Part shown: one piece after another, positions 1 to 8,779 of the stretch | Position numbering within the stretch: the stretch's first letter is position 1 | How the letters are laid out: each line of letters begins with the position of its first letter | Origin: Colwellia sp. 20A7 | GTDB taxonomy: Bacteria > Pseudomonadota > Gammaproteobacteria > Enterobacterales > Alteromonadaceae | Reading direction: 5' to 3' | Length of the DNA: 64,000 bases | NCBI RefSeq assembly: GCF_009832865.1 | Contig: NZ_CP047130.1 | Location: 2,914,001-2,978,000 of the forward strand | Made by a program: the position numbers and the translations under genes | The notes under the pieces: model-generated | Seen by the model: the letters and a program-made list of their open reading frames with translations, nothing else | Databases searched by the model: none | What the model was told of the DNA's origin: nothing

Positions 1-581
1 TCACCACAAACATGTAAAAACACATTTTTACTTTCTTTTAATGCCGCAAAGCTAAACGTTATACGCTGATGAGGTGCTGTTTTTGGTTGAATTTTCATTA
101 GTGCATTTATATTAGTTACATCTAAGCCTTGTTCTATTTCATCACTACAAGGAAAAAGCGATGCGGTATGGCCATCTTCACCCATACCTAAAATAACGAC
201 ATCTAATGGTAATAATGCATTATTAGCGGCTAAGTTAAGATCTGCTAAGGTTTCCTCACATAATTCATCGCCCTGCTTAAGGTGGAAGAATTTTGCAGAA
301 GCAGCTTTATTAACTAACAAGTTTTCGTGCACTAATCGCGTATTACTATCGTCTGAATTTATATCAACCCAACGTTCATCAGCTAACGTAATCGTTACTT
401 TCTTCCAATCAATGGATTTATTTGAAAGCGCTTTAAAAAAACCTTTAGGTGTTGAACCACCTGAAACAGCAATACTTGCTTTGCCTTTTAGCGTAATCGA
501 AGACTCTAGTATTTTACTAATATTATCAGCTAACGATTCGTCTAATTGTTCTCTGCTATCAAAATTATTTAACTGATACAT
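1..581 (-). CDS. pgl: 6-phosphogluconolactonase, C-terminus cut by window edge
   Basis: Hydrolyses 6-phosphogluconolactone to 6-phosphogluconate, the cytosolic second step of the oxidative pentose phosphate and Entner-Doudoroff routes. Translating the minus strand from the ATG at 581 gives MYQLNNFDSREQLDESL, then a phosphate-binding VSGGSTPKGFF, then TLADERWV and ILGMGEDGHTASLFP, which are the hallmark motifs of the family (known). About 193 residues are visible and the frame is still open at base 1, so roughly the last 35-40 residues are missing. The start lies 2 nt after the zwf stop, so the two are almost certainly co-transcribed and perhaps translationally coupled. Confidence 0.93.
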   Translation of the reverse strand, partial: MYQLNNFDSREQLDESLADNISKILESSITLKGKASIAVSGGSTPKGFFKALSNKSIDWKKVTITLADERWVDINSDDSNTRLVHENLLVNKAASAKFFHLKQGDELCEETLADLNLAANNALLPLDVVILGMGEDGHTASLFPCSDEIEQGLDVTNINALMKIQPKTAPHQRITFSFAALKESKNVFLHVCG

Positions 582-583
582 GA

Positions 584-2053
584 TTATTCAACCCATTGGC
601 GATCATCTCGCGCAATTAAAGAAATAGAAGATACAGGTCCCCATGACCCAGCAGCATATGGCTTCGGCGCTTCATTAGTTGATTTCCATGCATCGATAAT
701 GCTATCAGCCCAAGTCCAAGCAGCTTCAACCTCATCACGACTCACAAATAATGACTGGTTTCCATTAAGTACTTCAAGCATTAAACGCTCATAAGCATCA
801 ATCACCCTTTGATCTTTGTATGTATCGTTAAAACTTAAATCTAATTTATTTTCCTGAATATTCATTTGTGTAGCAATACCAGGAATTTTATTCATCATTT
901 GCAATTCAACCCCTTCGTCAGGCTGCAAACGAATTGTTAATTTATTAGCTGGCAAATCACTGTGACTATCTTTAAAGATGTTATGTGGCTGCGCTTTAAA
1001 ATGAACAACTATCTCACTATGCTTAGCTGGCATACGCTTACCCGTTCTTAAATAAAAGGGAACACCAGACCAGCGCCAATTATTAATTTCAGCTTTAATA
1101 GCAACAAACGTTTCTGTTTTACTCGTTGTATTAGCGCCTTCTTCATTCAAATAACCGGGTACACCGACACCATTTAAATAACCATCAGCATATTGGCCAC
1201 GAACGGTTTTTTCTTTAACATTATTACGGTCAATCGGCGCAAGCGCTTTAACTGCTTTTAATTTTTCAGCACGAATACTCTCAGCACTTAAATCAGCAGG
1301 AGGCTCCATAGCTAAAAGAGATAATACTTGTAATAAATGGTTTTGAATCATGTCGCGCATTTGCCCGGCTTCATCGTAAAAACCCCAGCGCCCTTCTATG
1401 CCAACACTTTCAGCAACAGTTATTTGTACATGATCAATACTATTTCGATCCCAATTGGTCGTAAATAATGAATTAGCAAAACGCAATACCAACAAGTTTA
1501 ATACTGTTTCTTTACCTAAATAATGATCAATACGGTAAATTTGATTTTCTTTGAAAAAACGGGCTACTTGATTATTAATGACTTTTGAAGATTCTAAACA
1601 ATGGCCAATAGGCTTTTCCATTACCACACGATCATTGTCAGTAACAAGATTAGCATGATTTAAACCGTCACAAATATTGCCGTAAATTGCAGGAGATGTA
1701 GAGAAATAATAAACTCGAGTTTTATTACCTGCTAATAAGGTTTTGGCTAAGCCTTCGTAGGCTTCAACTTCTACTAAATCCACTTGCTGATAAACTAAAC
1801 GCGCCATAAAACGGGCCAAAACCGATTCATCTAGTGATTCTTTTACAAAAGTATTAATATTTTCTAGCACAAAAGCTTTAAATTCTTCTAGATCATGCGT
1901 TGGACGAGCAACACCAATAATGCGGCTATTCTCATTAATTAATCCACATGCTTCTAATTGATATAAAGCAGGTAATAATTTACGGCGAGACAAATCACCT
2001 AAAGCACCAAAAATAACGATTTCACTGGCAGATTGACTATCTAATTTATTCAT
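584..2053 (-). CDS. zwf: glucose-6-phosphate 1-dehydrogenase
   Basis: Oxidises glucose 6-phosphate to 6-phosphogluconolactone with NAD(P)+. At 489 residues it has normal bacterial length. The N-terminal Rossmann nucleotide-binding motif GALGDLSRRK is at residues 16-25, EKPIG at 146-150, and the active-site signature RIDHYLGKE at 174-182, including the catalytic His. It is followed at once by pgl. It is divergent from hexR, and two HexR-like palindromes lie in the 527-bp gap upstream, so repression by HexR with relief by 2-keto-3-deoxy-6-phosphogluconate is likely (inferred from the known regulon). Confidence 0.98.
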   Translation of the reverse strand: MNKLDSQSASEIVIFGALGDLSRRKLLPALYQLEACGLINENSRIIGVARPTHDLEEFKAFVLENINTFVKESLDESVLARFMARLVYQQVDLVEVEAYEGLAKTLLAGNKTRVYYFSTSPAIYGNICDGLNHANLVTDNDRVVMEKPIGHCLESSKVINNQVARFFKENQIYRIDHYLGKETVLNLLVLRFANSLFTTNWDRNSIDHVQITVAESVGIEGRWGFYDEAGQMRDMIQNHLLQVLSLLAMEPPADLSAESIRAEKLKAVKALAPIDRNNVKEKTVRGQYADGYLNGVGVPGYLNEEGANTTSKTETFVAIKAEINNWRWSGVPFYLRTGKRMPAKHSEIVVHFKAQPHNIFKDSHSDLPANKLTIRLQPDEGVELQMMNKIPGIATQMNIQENKLDLSFNDTYKDQRVIDAYERLMLEVLNGNQSLFVSRDEVEAAWTWADSIIDAWKSTNEAPKPYAAGSWGPVSSISLIARDDRQWVE

Positions 2054-2189
2054 AAAACTCTCTGACCTCTTAATACCTCAGTATAGTAATACTGATGATA
2101 ACTATCATTTTACTTTATGGGAACAATGAACAATAAAGTTATCTCCCACCTACTACGATTCACTTATAATTAAAATAAAGAAATCGGAT

Positions 2190-2204
2190 TGTAACTTAGC
2201 TACA
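2190..2204. promoter_or_regulatory. HexR-type operator, promoter-proximal to zwf
   Basis: The 15-mer TGTAACTTAGCTACA has outer arms TGTA/TACA and resembles the established gammaproteobacterial HexR operator TGTAATTAAATTACA. It lies 137 bp upstream of zwf. Seen directly; the binding protein is inferred from the adjacent hexR gene. Confidence 0.7.
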
Positions 2205-2250
2205 TATACATCTAATTTAGCGTTTGAATGTTAATCAGTAAAGAACTTTC

Positions 2251-2265
2251 TGTAATTTTACTACA
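2251..2265. promoter_or_regulatory. HexR-type operator 2
   Basis: The 15-mer TGTAATTTTACTACA matches the HexR operator at most positions. Its centre is 61 bp from the first box, about six helical turns, which would allow cooperative or looped binding (inference). The rest of the 2054-2580 gap is AT-rich with no ORF and must hold the divergent zwf and hexR promoters. Confidence 0.75.
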
Positions 2266-2580
2266 TTTTATTTATAAAAAGTCTAAAAACAATAAAAATC
2301 TGATGTGAACCATAAGATTGTTCGAATTTAATGCCCTAACATTACCAATAAAACAAAGCAAACCTCTCTTTATTTATTAAATATTTGCAAAGTCACTGTG
2401 TTTTACATTATATTAACGTTAATTTATGAAATAAAATTTCATTTTTTATGTTACTAAAAGAGAAAATAAATTACAGTAAGCATATACGGTTATAATACAG
2501 TAACTATTATTAGTTATATAATTTCAATATTATCACGCCAATTAGTGGCTAGTAATAAGTAGGGCCAAGGTCACAAAATA

Positions 2581-3429
2581 ATGAATATATTAGAAAAGAT
2601 CACTAACGAGCTGGACACCCTAAGTAAATCTGAACGAAAAGTAGCTGAAGTTATACTCTCTTCGCCAAATACAGTTATTCACTCAAGTATAGCTGCCTTA
2701 GCAAAGCAAGCGAATATAAGTGAGCCAACCGTTAATCGTTTCTGTCGTAGATTAGATACAAAAGGTTACCCTGACTTTAAACTGCACTTAGCGCAAAGCT
2801 TAGCTAACGGCACTCCATATGTTAACCGCCATGTAGATGAAAATGATACGGCTGAAGATTATACCGATAAAATTTTTGAATCAACTATGGCTAATCTTGA
2901 ATTAGCACGTAAAAGTTTAGATTCATCGTTGATTAATCGTTCTGTCGATGTACTTACTCAAGCCAACAAAATATCATTTTTTGGTTTAGGTGCTTCTGCG
3001 ATTGTTGCACATGATGCTCAAAATAAATTTTTCCGCTTTAATGTTCCTGTTGTTTATTTTGATGACATATTAATGCAACGTATGAGTGCTATAAATAGTC
3101 GCCAAGGTGATGTTGTTATTGTGATATCGCATACAGGTAGAACAAAATCATTAGTTGAGGTTGCTAGTTTAGCCAAAGAAAATGATGCTACCGTGATTGG
3201 GATAACAACCAAAGATACACCACTTGCTAAAGAATGCAGTATTGTTTTATCCGTTGATGTTGCAGAAGATACCGATCTTTATATGCCAATGTCTTCAAGA
3301 ATAGCGCAATTAGCGCTAATAGATGTACTTGCAACAGGCTTTACTTTAAGACGTGGTAGTAAATTTAGAGATAATTTAAAGAAAGTAAAAGATAGCTTAA
3401 GAAGTTCACGATTCGACCGTAAAGATTAA
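2581..3429 (+). CDS. hexR: HexR, RpiR-family transcriptional regulator of sugar catabolism
   Basis: A DNA-binding repressor or dual regulator of zwf, Entner-Doudoroff and glycolytic genes, sensing 2-keto-3-deoxy-6-phosphogluconate (known for the family). The 282 residues comprise an RpiR helix-turn-helix over about 1-77, with recognition helix ISEPTVNRFCRRLDTKG near 46-62, and a sugar-isomerase (SIS) domain over about 125-260 with GLGASAIVA and VISHTGRTKS. The position between zwf and pykA is the conserved hexR locus of this group. The gap to pykA is only 82 bp, so some pykA transcription may come from the hexR promoter. Confidence 0.96.
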   Translation: MNILEKITNELDTLSKSERKVAEVILSSPNTVIHSSIAALAKQANISEPTVNRFCRRLDTKGYPDFKLHLAQSLANGTPYVNRHVDENDTAEDYTDKIFESTMANLELARKSLDSSLINRSVDVLTQANKISFFGLGASAIVAHDAQNKFFRFNVPVVYFDDILMQRMSAINSRQGDVVIVISHTGRTKSLVEVASLAKENDATVIGITTKDTPLAKECSIVLSVDVAEDTDLYMPMSSRIAQLALIDVLATGFTLRRGSKFRDNLKKVKDSLRSSRFDRKD

Positions 3430-3511
3430 TACAAAAGAAATTGTACAAAAATTGCAAAAAAACGAAAATAAAATATATTTTTAGACACATTAAAAAGTTA
3501 TAAGGATTAAC

Positions 3512-4963
3512 ATGCCTAGAAGAACGAAGATTGTTGCTACCCTTGGTCCAGCAACTGATGATAAAGCAATATTAAAAGCAGTTCTTGCTGCTGGTGTAAA
3601 CGTAGTAAGACTTAACTTTTCTCACGGCGTACCACAAGACCACATTGACAGAGCGAATAATGTACGCGAAGCGGCGAAAGAATTAGGTATATATGTTGGT
3701 ATTTTAGGCGATTTACAAGGCCCTAAAATTCGCATATCTACATTTAAAGATGGTCCTATTAGATTAGCTATTGGCGACAAGTTTGAACTTGATGCTACTT
3801 TAGAAAAAGGCCAAGGCTGTCAAGAAAAAGTAGGTATTGATTACAAGAAGCTTGTACAAGATGTTAATGAAAATGACATTTTATTACTCGATGATGGTCG
3901 TGTTCAACTGAAAGTTTTATCAACATCTGATACCTCAGTATTTACTGAAGTAACTGTTGGTGGTCCATTATCAAATAATAAAGGCATTAATCGCCAAGGT
4001 GGTGGTTTAACTGCTCCGGCATTAACAGCTAAAGATAAAGAAGATATTAAATTGGCCGCTAAAATCAATGTTGATTTCTTAGCTGTTTCTTTCCCTCGTG
4101 ATGCTGCAGATATGCGTGAAGCTCGCTCTTTAGCAGAAGCAGCGGGCTGTGATGCTCGCTTAGTTTCAAAAATTGAACGTGCTGAAGCTGTAAATGACAA
4201 TGACGTACTTGATGGTATTATTTTAGCCTCTGATGTTGTTATGGTTGCTCGTGGTGATTTAGGTGTTGAAATTGGTGATGCTGAACTTGTTGGTAAACAA
4301 AAACACATTATCGCTCGTTCTCGTCGTTTAAACCGTGTAGTTATTACGGCAACACAAATGATGGAAACCATGATAGAGCAACCAATGCCAACGCGTGCTG
4401 AAGTTATGGATGTTGCAAACGCAGTATTAGATGGTACTGATGCAGTAATGTTAAGTGCAGAAACTGCTGCTGGTAAGTATCCAGTAGAAACAGTAACGGC
4501 AATGGCAAGTGTTTGTGTTGGCGCAGAAAAACACCGTTCGGTAAATATATCTAATCACAGAATGGATTTAACCTTTGATGAAATATCTGAAACGGTTGCC
4601 CTATCTGCTATGTATGCTGCAAACCACTTAAATGGTGTTACTGCTATTATTGCATTAACAGAGTCAGGTCAAACGAGTAAGTTAATGTCTCGTATTACTT
4701 CTGGATTACCTATTTACTCATTATCACGTCATGCTAAAACATTAAACAAAACAGCAATTTATCGTGGGGTTTACCCGATTTCTTTTGATTCAACTGATAG
4801 CAGTGTTGAAACGTTAAGTGATGATCTTTTAAGAGTTGTTTGTAAAAATTCAGAATTAGCCGTTGGTGATAAAATTATTTTAACCCACGGTGACTTAATG
4901 GAAACGGTTGGCGCTTCAAATACATTAAAAGTATTAACGCTTGCTGAAAAGCACTTTAGTTAA
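3512..4963 (+). CDS. pykA: pyruvate kinase, PykA type
   Basis: Converts phosphoenolpyruvate and ADP to pyruvate and ATP. The 483 residues are close to E. coli PykA (480) and share its N-terminus [14 protein letters not shown]. Substrate and metal positions are visible: NFSHG at 35-39, GDLQGPKIR near 66, the catalytic Lys in SKIERAE (K220, E222), [10 protein letters not shown] near 246, and the [24 protein letters not shown] signature. The C-terminal allosteric domain is complete. It sits directly after hexR and ends at a strong bidirectional terminator. Antisense ORFs within it are shadows. Confidence 0.98.
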   Translation: MPRRTKIVATLGPATDDKAILKAVLAAGVNVVRLNFSHGVPQDHIDRANNVREAAKELGIYVGILGDLQGPKIRISTFKDGPIRLAIGDKFELDATLEKGQGCQEKVGIDYKKLVQDVNENDILLLDDGRVQLKVLSTSDTSVFTEVTVGGPLSNNKGINRQGGGLTAPALTAKDKEDIKLAAKINVDFLAVSFPRDAADMREARSLAEAAGCDARLVSKIERAEAVNDNDVLDGIILASDVVMVARGDLGVEIGDAELVGKQKHIIARSRRLNRVVITATQMMETMIEQPMPTRAEVMDVANAVLDGTDAVMLSAETAAGKYPVETVTAMASVCVGAEKHRSVNISNHRMDLTFDEISETVALSAMYAANHLNGVTAIIALTESGQTSKLMSRITSGLPIYSLSRHAKTLNKTAIYRGVYPISFDSTDSSVETLSDDLLRVVCKNSELAVGDKIILTHGDLMETVGASNTLKVLTLAEKHFS

Positions 4964-5060
4964 TTAGTAATAGTTAAATACTAACCCTTAGCTACTAATG
5001 GTTAGTTACTACTGATTAATTACTAATGATAAGTTACTAAGACTAAATAGTTAAAACCCA
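4964..5060. repeat. degenerate TTAGTTACTAATGA-like tandem tract
   Basis: Just after pykA the sequence cycles through variants of TTAGTAATAGTTAAATACTAA, about six imperfect units of 13-17 bp. The units drift too much to be a CRISPR, and no ORF is present. It looks like slippage-derived satellite sequence between a stop codon and a terminator. Confidence 0.5.
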
Positions 5061-5062
5061 AT

Positions 5063-5110
5063 AAAAAAACAGCTAGTTTATAGATTTATTCTATAACCTA
5101 GCTGTTTTTT
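5063..5110. terminator. bidirectional Rho-independent terminator
   Basis: A long stem pairs AAAAAACAGCTAG...TTATAG with CTATAA...CTAGCTGTTTTTT around an ATTTATT loop. A and T tracts on both sides serve pykA on the plus strand and the convergent aldehyde dehydrogenase on the minus strand. Confidence 0.9.
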
Positions 5111-5161
5111 ACTTTTCAGTACTACATTAATCATGATGCCAGTTTAGCTATCATTATTGTG

Positions 5162-6619
5162 CTATTTATCTAAACCGCCCATACATAAGTATTTAATTTC
5201 TAAATAATCATCTAAACCATACTTAGAGCCTTCACGACCATTGCCTGATTGTTTCATACCACCAAACGGCGCTGCCGCATTAGAAATTAACCCTTCGTTA
5301 ATACCAACCATACCAAAATCTAAACCTTCAGCAACACGCCAAACTCGACCAATATCACGAGAATAAAAATAAGCAGCTAAACCGAATTCTGTATCATTAG
5401 CGATAGTAATCGCTTCACTTTCATCTTGGAAACTAATAATAGGTGCAACAGGCCCAAAGATTTCATAATGGGCTACTGGCATATCGTTAGTAACTTTGGA
5501 AAGTACTATGGGTGCTAAAAAATTTTCGCCAATAGATAGATCATAATCACCAAAAGTCAGCTCAGCGCCTTGACTAATAGATTCATCGATAAGTTTTCTA
5601 ACCTCTTTAACAGCTTGTGCTGTGATCATAGGGCCAACCGTTACATCTTCATCTAGCCCATTACCAATAGACAAGGCCTTAACGGCTTCAATAAATTTTT
5701 CAGTAAACTCTGCTAATACATTTTCCTGCACTAGAATACGATTAGTACAAACACATGTTTGACCCGCATTTCTATATTTAGACACTAACGCGCCAGCAAC
5801 AGCGGCATCAATATCAGCATCATCAAAGACAATAAATGGTGCATTACCACCTAACTCCATTGATACTTTTTTAACGGTAGTAGCACATTGGCTAATAAGC
5901 GACTTACCTACCTCTGTAGAGCCCGTAAAAGTAAACTTAGCAATGTCTTTGTGTTCGGTTAATATCTTTCCCATTCCTCGAGCATCATCACCTACTACAA
6001 CATTAAAAACACCTGCAGGTATGCCTGCCCTTTCAGCAAGCTCTGCCATCGCAAGTGCAGATAGAGGTGTTTGTGTTGCCGGTCTAACAACAAAAGTACA
6101 ACCAGCAGCAAGTGCCGCCGCTGCTTTTCGAGCAATCATTGCATTAGGAAAGTTCCATGGGGTAATAGCAGCAACAACACCAATAGGTTGTTTTATCACA
6201 ACAATACGCTTATCGCCTGATGAAGCTGGAATTGTATCGCCATAAATTCGCTTACCTTCTTCAGCAAACCATTCAATAAAAGAAGCACCATAAGCAACTT
6301 CGCCTTTTGCTTCAGCTAAAGGTTTACCTTGCTCAGATGTTAAAATACGACCCAAATCATCTTGGTTTGCCATCATTAAATCAAACCAATTACGTAATAA
6401 GGTAGAACGTTCATTTGCTGATTTTGCAGACCATGCCTTTAACGCCTTTTTAGCTGATTGTATCGCTAATTCAGTTTCAGTCACGCCAGCATTGCACACC
6501 TTAGCAATTTCTTCACCTGTAGCGGGGTTTAGAATTGCTATTTCATTAACACAATAGTGCCAACAACCATTGATATAAGAAGCGTGTTTTAATAATTTTT
6601 GATCGTTTAAATGTTGCAT
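5162..6619 (-). CDS. gabD: succinate-semialdehyde dehydrogenase, GabD-like
   Basis: An aldehyde dehydrogenase expected to oxidise succinate semialdehyde to succinate in GABA catabolism. The 485 residues include PWNFP (Asn157), MELGGN (Glu255) and NAGQTCVCTNR with catalytic Cys289. The CxC pair (289/291) is the arrangement typical of SSADH enzymes. The motif that is usually VLKPA in GabD reads VVRPA at 178-182, so the normally conserved cofactor-side Lys is Arg. No gabT lies beside it, so the exact aldehyde is inferred from similarity. It stands alone, convergent with pykA. Confidence 0.87.
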   Translation of the reverse strand: MQHLNDQKLLKHASYINGCWHYCVNEIAILNPATGEEIAKVCNAGVTETELAIQSAKKALKAWSAKSANERSTLLRNWFDLMMANQDDLGRILTSEQGKPLAEAKGEVAYGASFIEWFAEEGKRIYGDTIPASSGDKRIVVIKQPIGVVAAITPWNFPNAMIARKAAAALAAGCTFVVRPATQTPLSALAMAELAERAGIPAGVFNVVVGDDARGMGKILTEHKDIAKFTFTGSTEVGKSLISQCATTVKKVSMELGGNAPFIVFDDADIDAAVAGALVSKYRNAGQTCVCTNRILVQENVLAEFTEKFIEAVKALSIGNGLDEDVTVGPMITAQAVKEVRKLIDESISQGAELTFGDYDLSIGENFLAPIVLSKVTNDMPVAHYEIFGPVAPIISFQDESEAITIANDTEFGLAAYFYSRDIGRVWRVAEGLDFGMVGINEGLISNAAAPFGGMKQSGNGREGSKYGLDDYLEIKYLCMGGLDK

Positions 6620-6957
6620 ACTTATTGAACCCTTAAATAATATTATATGGCAAAAAATAGTGCTCTATAGCCGTTATTATAGCGTACAAATAAAATTATT
6701 TAGAGAAGTCTATCAAGACCATTTTCAAGAGGTTTGTATATATAGCGTGCTTAGAAAAATAGATCAGGGTAAGACATTGGTTAGTTAGGGTATTAGCCAC
6801 AGTGAAAGTAGCTTTTTGATTCGCGATATTAGTATTTTGTTTAATGATTATCGGAGGGTAATAATAGTAAGAACGAAAAAACTGTGAAGTATAGATAAAA
6901 GGCTATTACCTATACTTCTTTTGTTATGTGTTCTTTATAGTGATTTTCGATTAATTC
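6620..6957. other. intergenic, upstream of gabD
   Basis: AT-rich sequence with no supportable ORF on either strand. It must carry the gabD promoter at its left end. No clear operator palindrome was seen. Confidence 0.5.
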
Positions 6958-6958
6958 T

Positions 6959-7002
6959 AAAATTAGTTAACTTTAAAATTAGTTAACTTTAAAATTATTA
7001 AC
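6959..7002. repeat. 16-bp tandem repeat, about 2.7 copies
   Basis: AAAATTAGTTAACTTT occurs at 6959-6974 and 6975-6990, followed by a third partial unit. Each unit contains the palindrome AGTTAACT. The last unit runs into the stop codon of the small minus-strand ORF at 6998. Confidence 0.85.
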
Positions 7003-7165
7003 TGTTGTAAACCCATGCTAAAAAGCATTTTGAATCAATTACATTAGTAAATTTAATTAATTTTGAACCGTTTTGATCAGTAACAACAATATTATTTTTG
7101 TTAACTGAAATAGATTGTACAGGAGATTTAATTGAATAAATCATTCCTTTGTATGTATAAGACAT
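6998..7165 (-). CDS. small hypothetical protein, 55 aa
   Basis: An ATG at 7165 opens a 55-residue frame beginning MSYTYKGMIYSIKSPVQSI and ending AWVYNS. Upstream on the minus strand is AAAAGAG seven to ten bases before the ATG, a usable ribosome-binding site. The composition is that of a folded protein (alternating beta-prone residues, one Cys, one Trp) rather than random AT-rich translation, with no signal peptide or membrane segment. I do not recognise the family. A tandem repeat abuts its stop codon. Real-gene status is an inference from RBS, composition and lack of competing ORFs. Confidence 0.5.
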   Translation of the reverse strand: MSYTYKGMIYSIKSPVQSISVNKNNIVVTDQNGSKLIKFTNVIDSKCFLAWVYNS

Positions 7166-7472
7166 AATAAAACTCTTTTAATTTGCGTTTAGACGCATGA
7201 ATAATAAAAGCTATATTATTGTGTGAAAACTTTTCGATATTTATAAATATCAACTCAATACGAGATTATATCTCGATAACTCAGACAATAATTGAAGCTT
7301 AATAATTTGAGTGATGGCTAACTGTGAAAGGGAAAGACAAAACAATGATTATCGTAGAAGATAACCTGTTAGATAAACGAGAGGAGAGTAAATAACACGA
7401 GAAGTATATCGGTGAATTATAGTTAAGTAAACACTTTATATTGAAATACTGCTATTTATTTTAATTAAAATT
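7166..7472. other. intergenic, no gene seen
   Basis: AT-rich, with stops in all frames at short intervals. It holds the likely promoter of the small ORF at 6998-7165. GAGATTATATCTC at 7262-7274 is a short perfect inverted repeat. Nothing else is supportable. Confidence 0.4.
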
Positions 7473-7501
7473 AAAAAGACTCTAATAAATAGAGTCTTTT
7501 T
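7473..7501 (-). terminator. Rho-independent terminator of the CBS-domain gene
   Basis: AAAAAGACTCTA pairs perfectly with TAGAGTCTTTTT around ATAAA. It lies 65 bp past the stop of the minus-strand CBS gene; the symmetrical A/T tracts would also work on the plus strand. Confidence 0.85.
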
Positions 7502-7566
7502 AGTCGTTAATCGAGTTCTATATGTTTCTATATTTAAAAATAAAAACAATAAAGCTGATCTAGTAG

Positions 7567-8127
7567 TTAATCATTAAGAGAATTAAATATTTTGCTAAAC
7601 GACGTTGCTACATCGATAGTAATTGGCAGCTTTAATTTTCTAGCAATATCGCTAGATGAAATTACGCCGCGAATATGGTGATGACTTTGATCAAGTACTA
7701 GGCAGTGTCTAACTTTATAATGTTTTAATGCCTCTATAACATCACTCACCTTAGCTCTCTCCAGCTCTTCAAAATTAAACGCATTTAATGAAGCTCTAGT
7801 AATCATTACGTCAGACACTAATAGCTCTTCACGGCTGTAACCTTGTGCTATTTTTGCCATAATATTTTGTTCGCTGACCTCATTACTGGTAATAACACCC
7901 AAAAAGTCATCCTCTGCTGTAACCACTATTTTCATATGAACATGTTCTTTCATCATTAACTTTATCGCATCTACTGCTAACGTACTTGCTTCAATCATAA
8001 GTGGTTTATGTTGATTAAAATCAGTAAAAATATTAATTGCAGGTGAATGCATATGTATTTCTTGAAACTGTTCAGGTGTTGCAATTTGATCGATTTTGTC
8101 TAAATCAAGAAGAGAAAGTGTTTTCAT
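7567..8127 (-). CDS. CBS-domain pair protein
   Basis: A cytosolic protein of 186 residues with two tandem CBS motifs, about residues 40-95 (LAVDAIKLMMKEHVHMKIVVTAEDDFLGVIT, read in segments) and 105-175 (VSDVIEALKHYKVRHCLVL then GVISSSDIARKL). Such Bateman modules bind adenine nucleotides and usually regulate a partner enzyme or channel (known). No catalytic domain is attached, so it is a stand-alone sensor whose partner cannot be read from the neighbourhood. It is monocistronic with its own terminator. Confidence 0.85.
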   Translation of the reverse strand: MKTLSLLDLDKIDQIATPEQFQEIHMHSPAINIFTDFNQHKPLMIEASTLAVDAIKLMMKEHVHMKIVVTAEDDFLGVITSNEVSEQNIMAKIAQGYSREELLVSDVMITRASLNAFNFEELERAKVSDVIEALKHYKVRHCLVLDQSHHHIRGVISSSDIARKLKLPITIDVATSFSKIFNSLND

Positions 8128-8359
8128 AATAGCCTCTTTATCTGTTCTAACTTACTACAGATAATTAAATAATTTTTATTAACGAAGCAATCAAAGTAAT
8201 AACTATGATTTAACTATAATTTGATTAATTCGTTGTATGTTTTATAAAAAATTTGACTACACTAAAATATGTCGGTGGCTTACACAGCTGTACCGCTAGT
8301 TCTTATTGTTAAATAAAATAGTTATACAATAAGGTTAATTTATATTTCAGCGTAAAGGA

Positions 8360-8650
8360 CTATGAAATAGGAGGTGCTCGGGGATTCGTTACAAAACGAG
8401 TAGTAGTAACAAAAGTAATTTTTTTATCTAAAGTACGTACTGGGTGATATTTATTGCTTTGATAAAGGCTCGATGCAGTAGGTAATGCATCAGTAGGCTG
8501 ATCGTTAACTTCACTATTATCTATTGATAAGTGAACAATAGCTGAATCAAGGTTTTCGATATCAAAGGTGTCTTTATTCTCTGCAATACTATATGCAGTG
8601 AACAATACCAATAAAATGGTGCAATATCGAAAAAAGTAGTTTAGATTCAT
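8360..8650 (-). CDS. hypothetical secreted protein, 96 aa
   Basis: The first 22 residues, MNLNYFFRYCTILLVLFTAY and following SIA, form a hydrophobic signal peptide, with likely cleavage after SIA. The mature part of about 73 residues is acidic and then polar, ending FVTTTRFVTNPRAPPIS. No known domain was recognised. It is separated from both neighbours by more than 100 bp. Export is inferred from the leader; function is unknown. Its ATG lacks a strong ribosome-binding site. Confidence 0.5.
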   Translation of the reverse strand: MNLNYFFRYCTILLVLFTAYSIAENKDTFDIENLDSAIVHLSIDNSEVNDQPTDALPTASSLYQSNKYHPVRTLDKKITFVTTTRFVTNPRAPPIS

Positions 8651-8779
8651 AACTTCATACTAAGTTAACTTAGATTAAGAGTAAATATAAATTTCAATAT
8701 AATTACAGTCTTTAATTTGTTGCTATTAGGCAAATCTAAAAAGGGAATAAATTATTTAAATTCCCATTCACCTTAAAGT

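Noticed and set aside
3904..4371. 155-aa ORF antisense to pykA
   Set aside because: Lies wholly within a well-supported conserved gene; Ser/Thr-rich composition is that of an antisense shadow frame.
4964..5060. Possible CRISPR-like array after pykA
   Set aside because: Units are 13-17 bp, degenerate and without distinct spacers; it is low-complexity satellite sequence.
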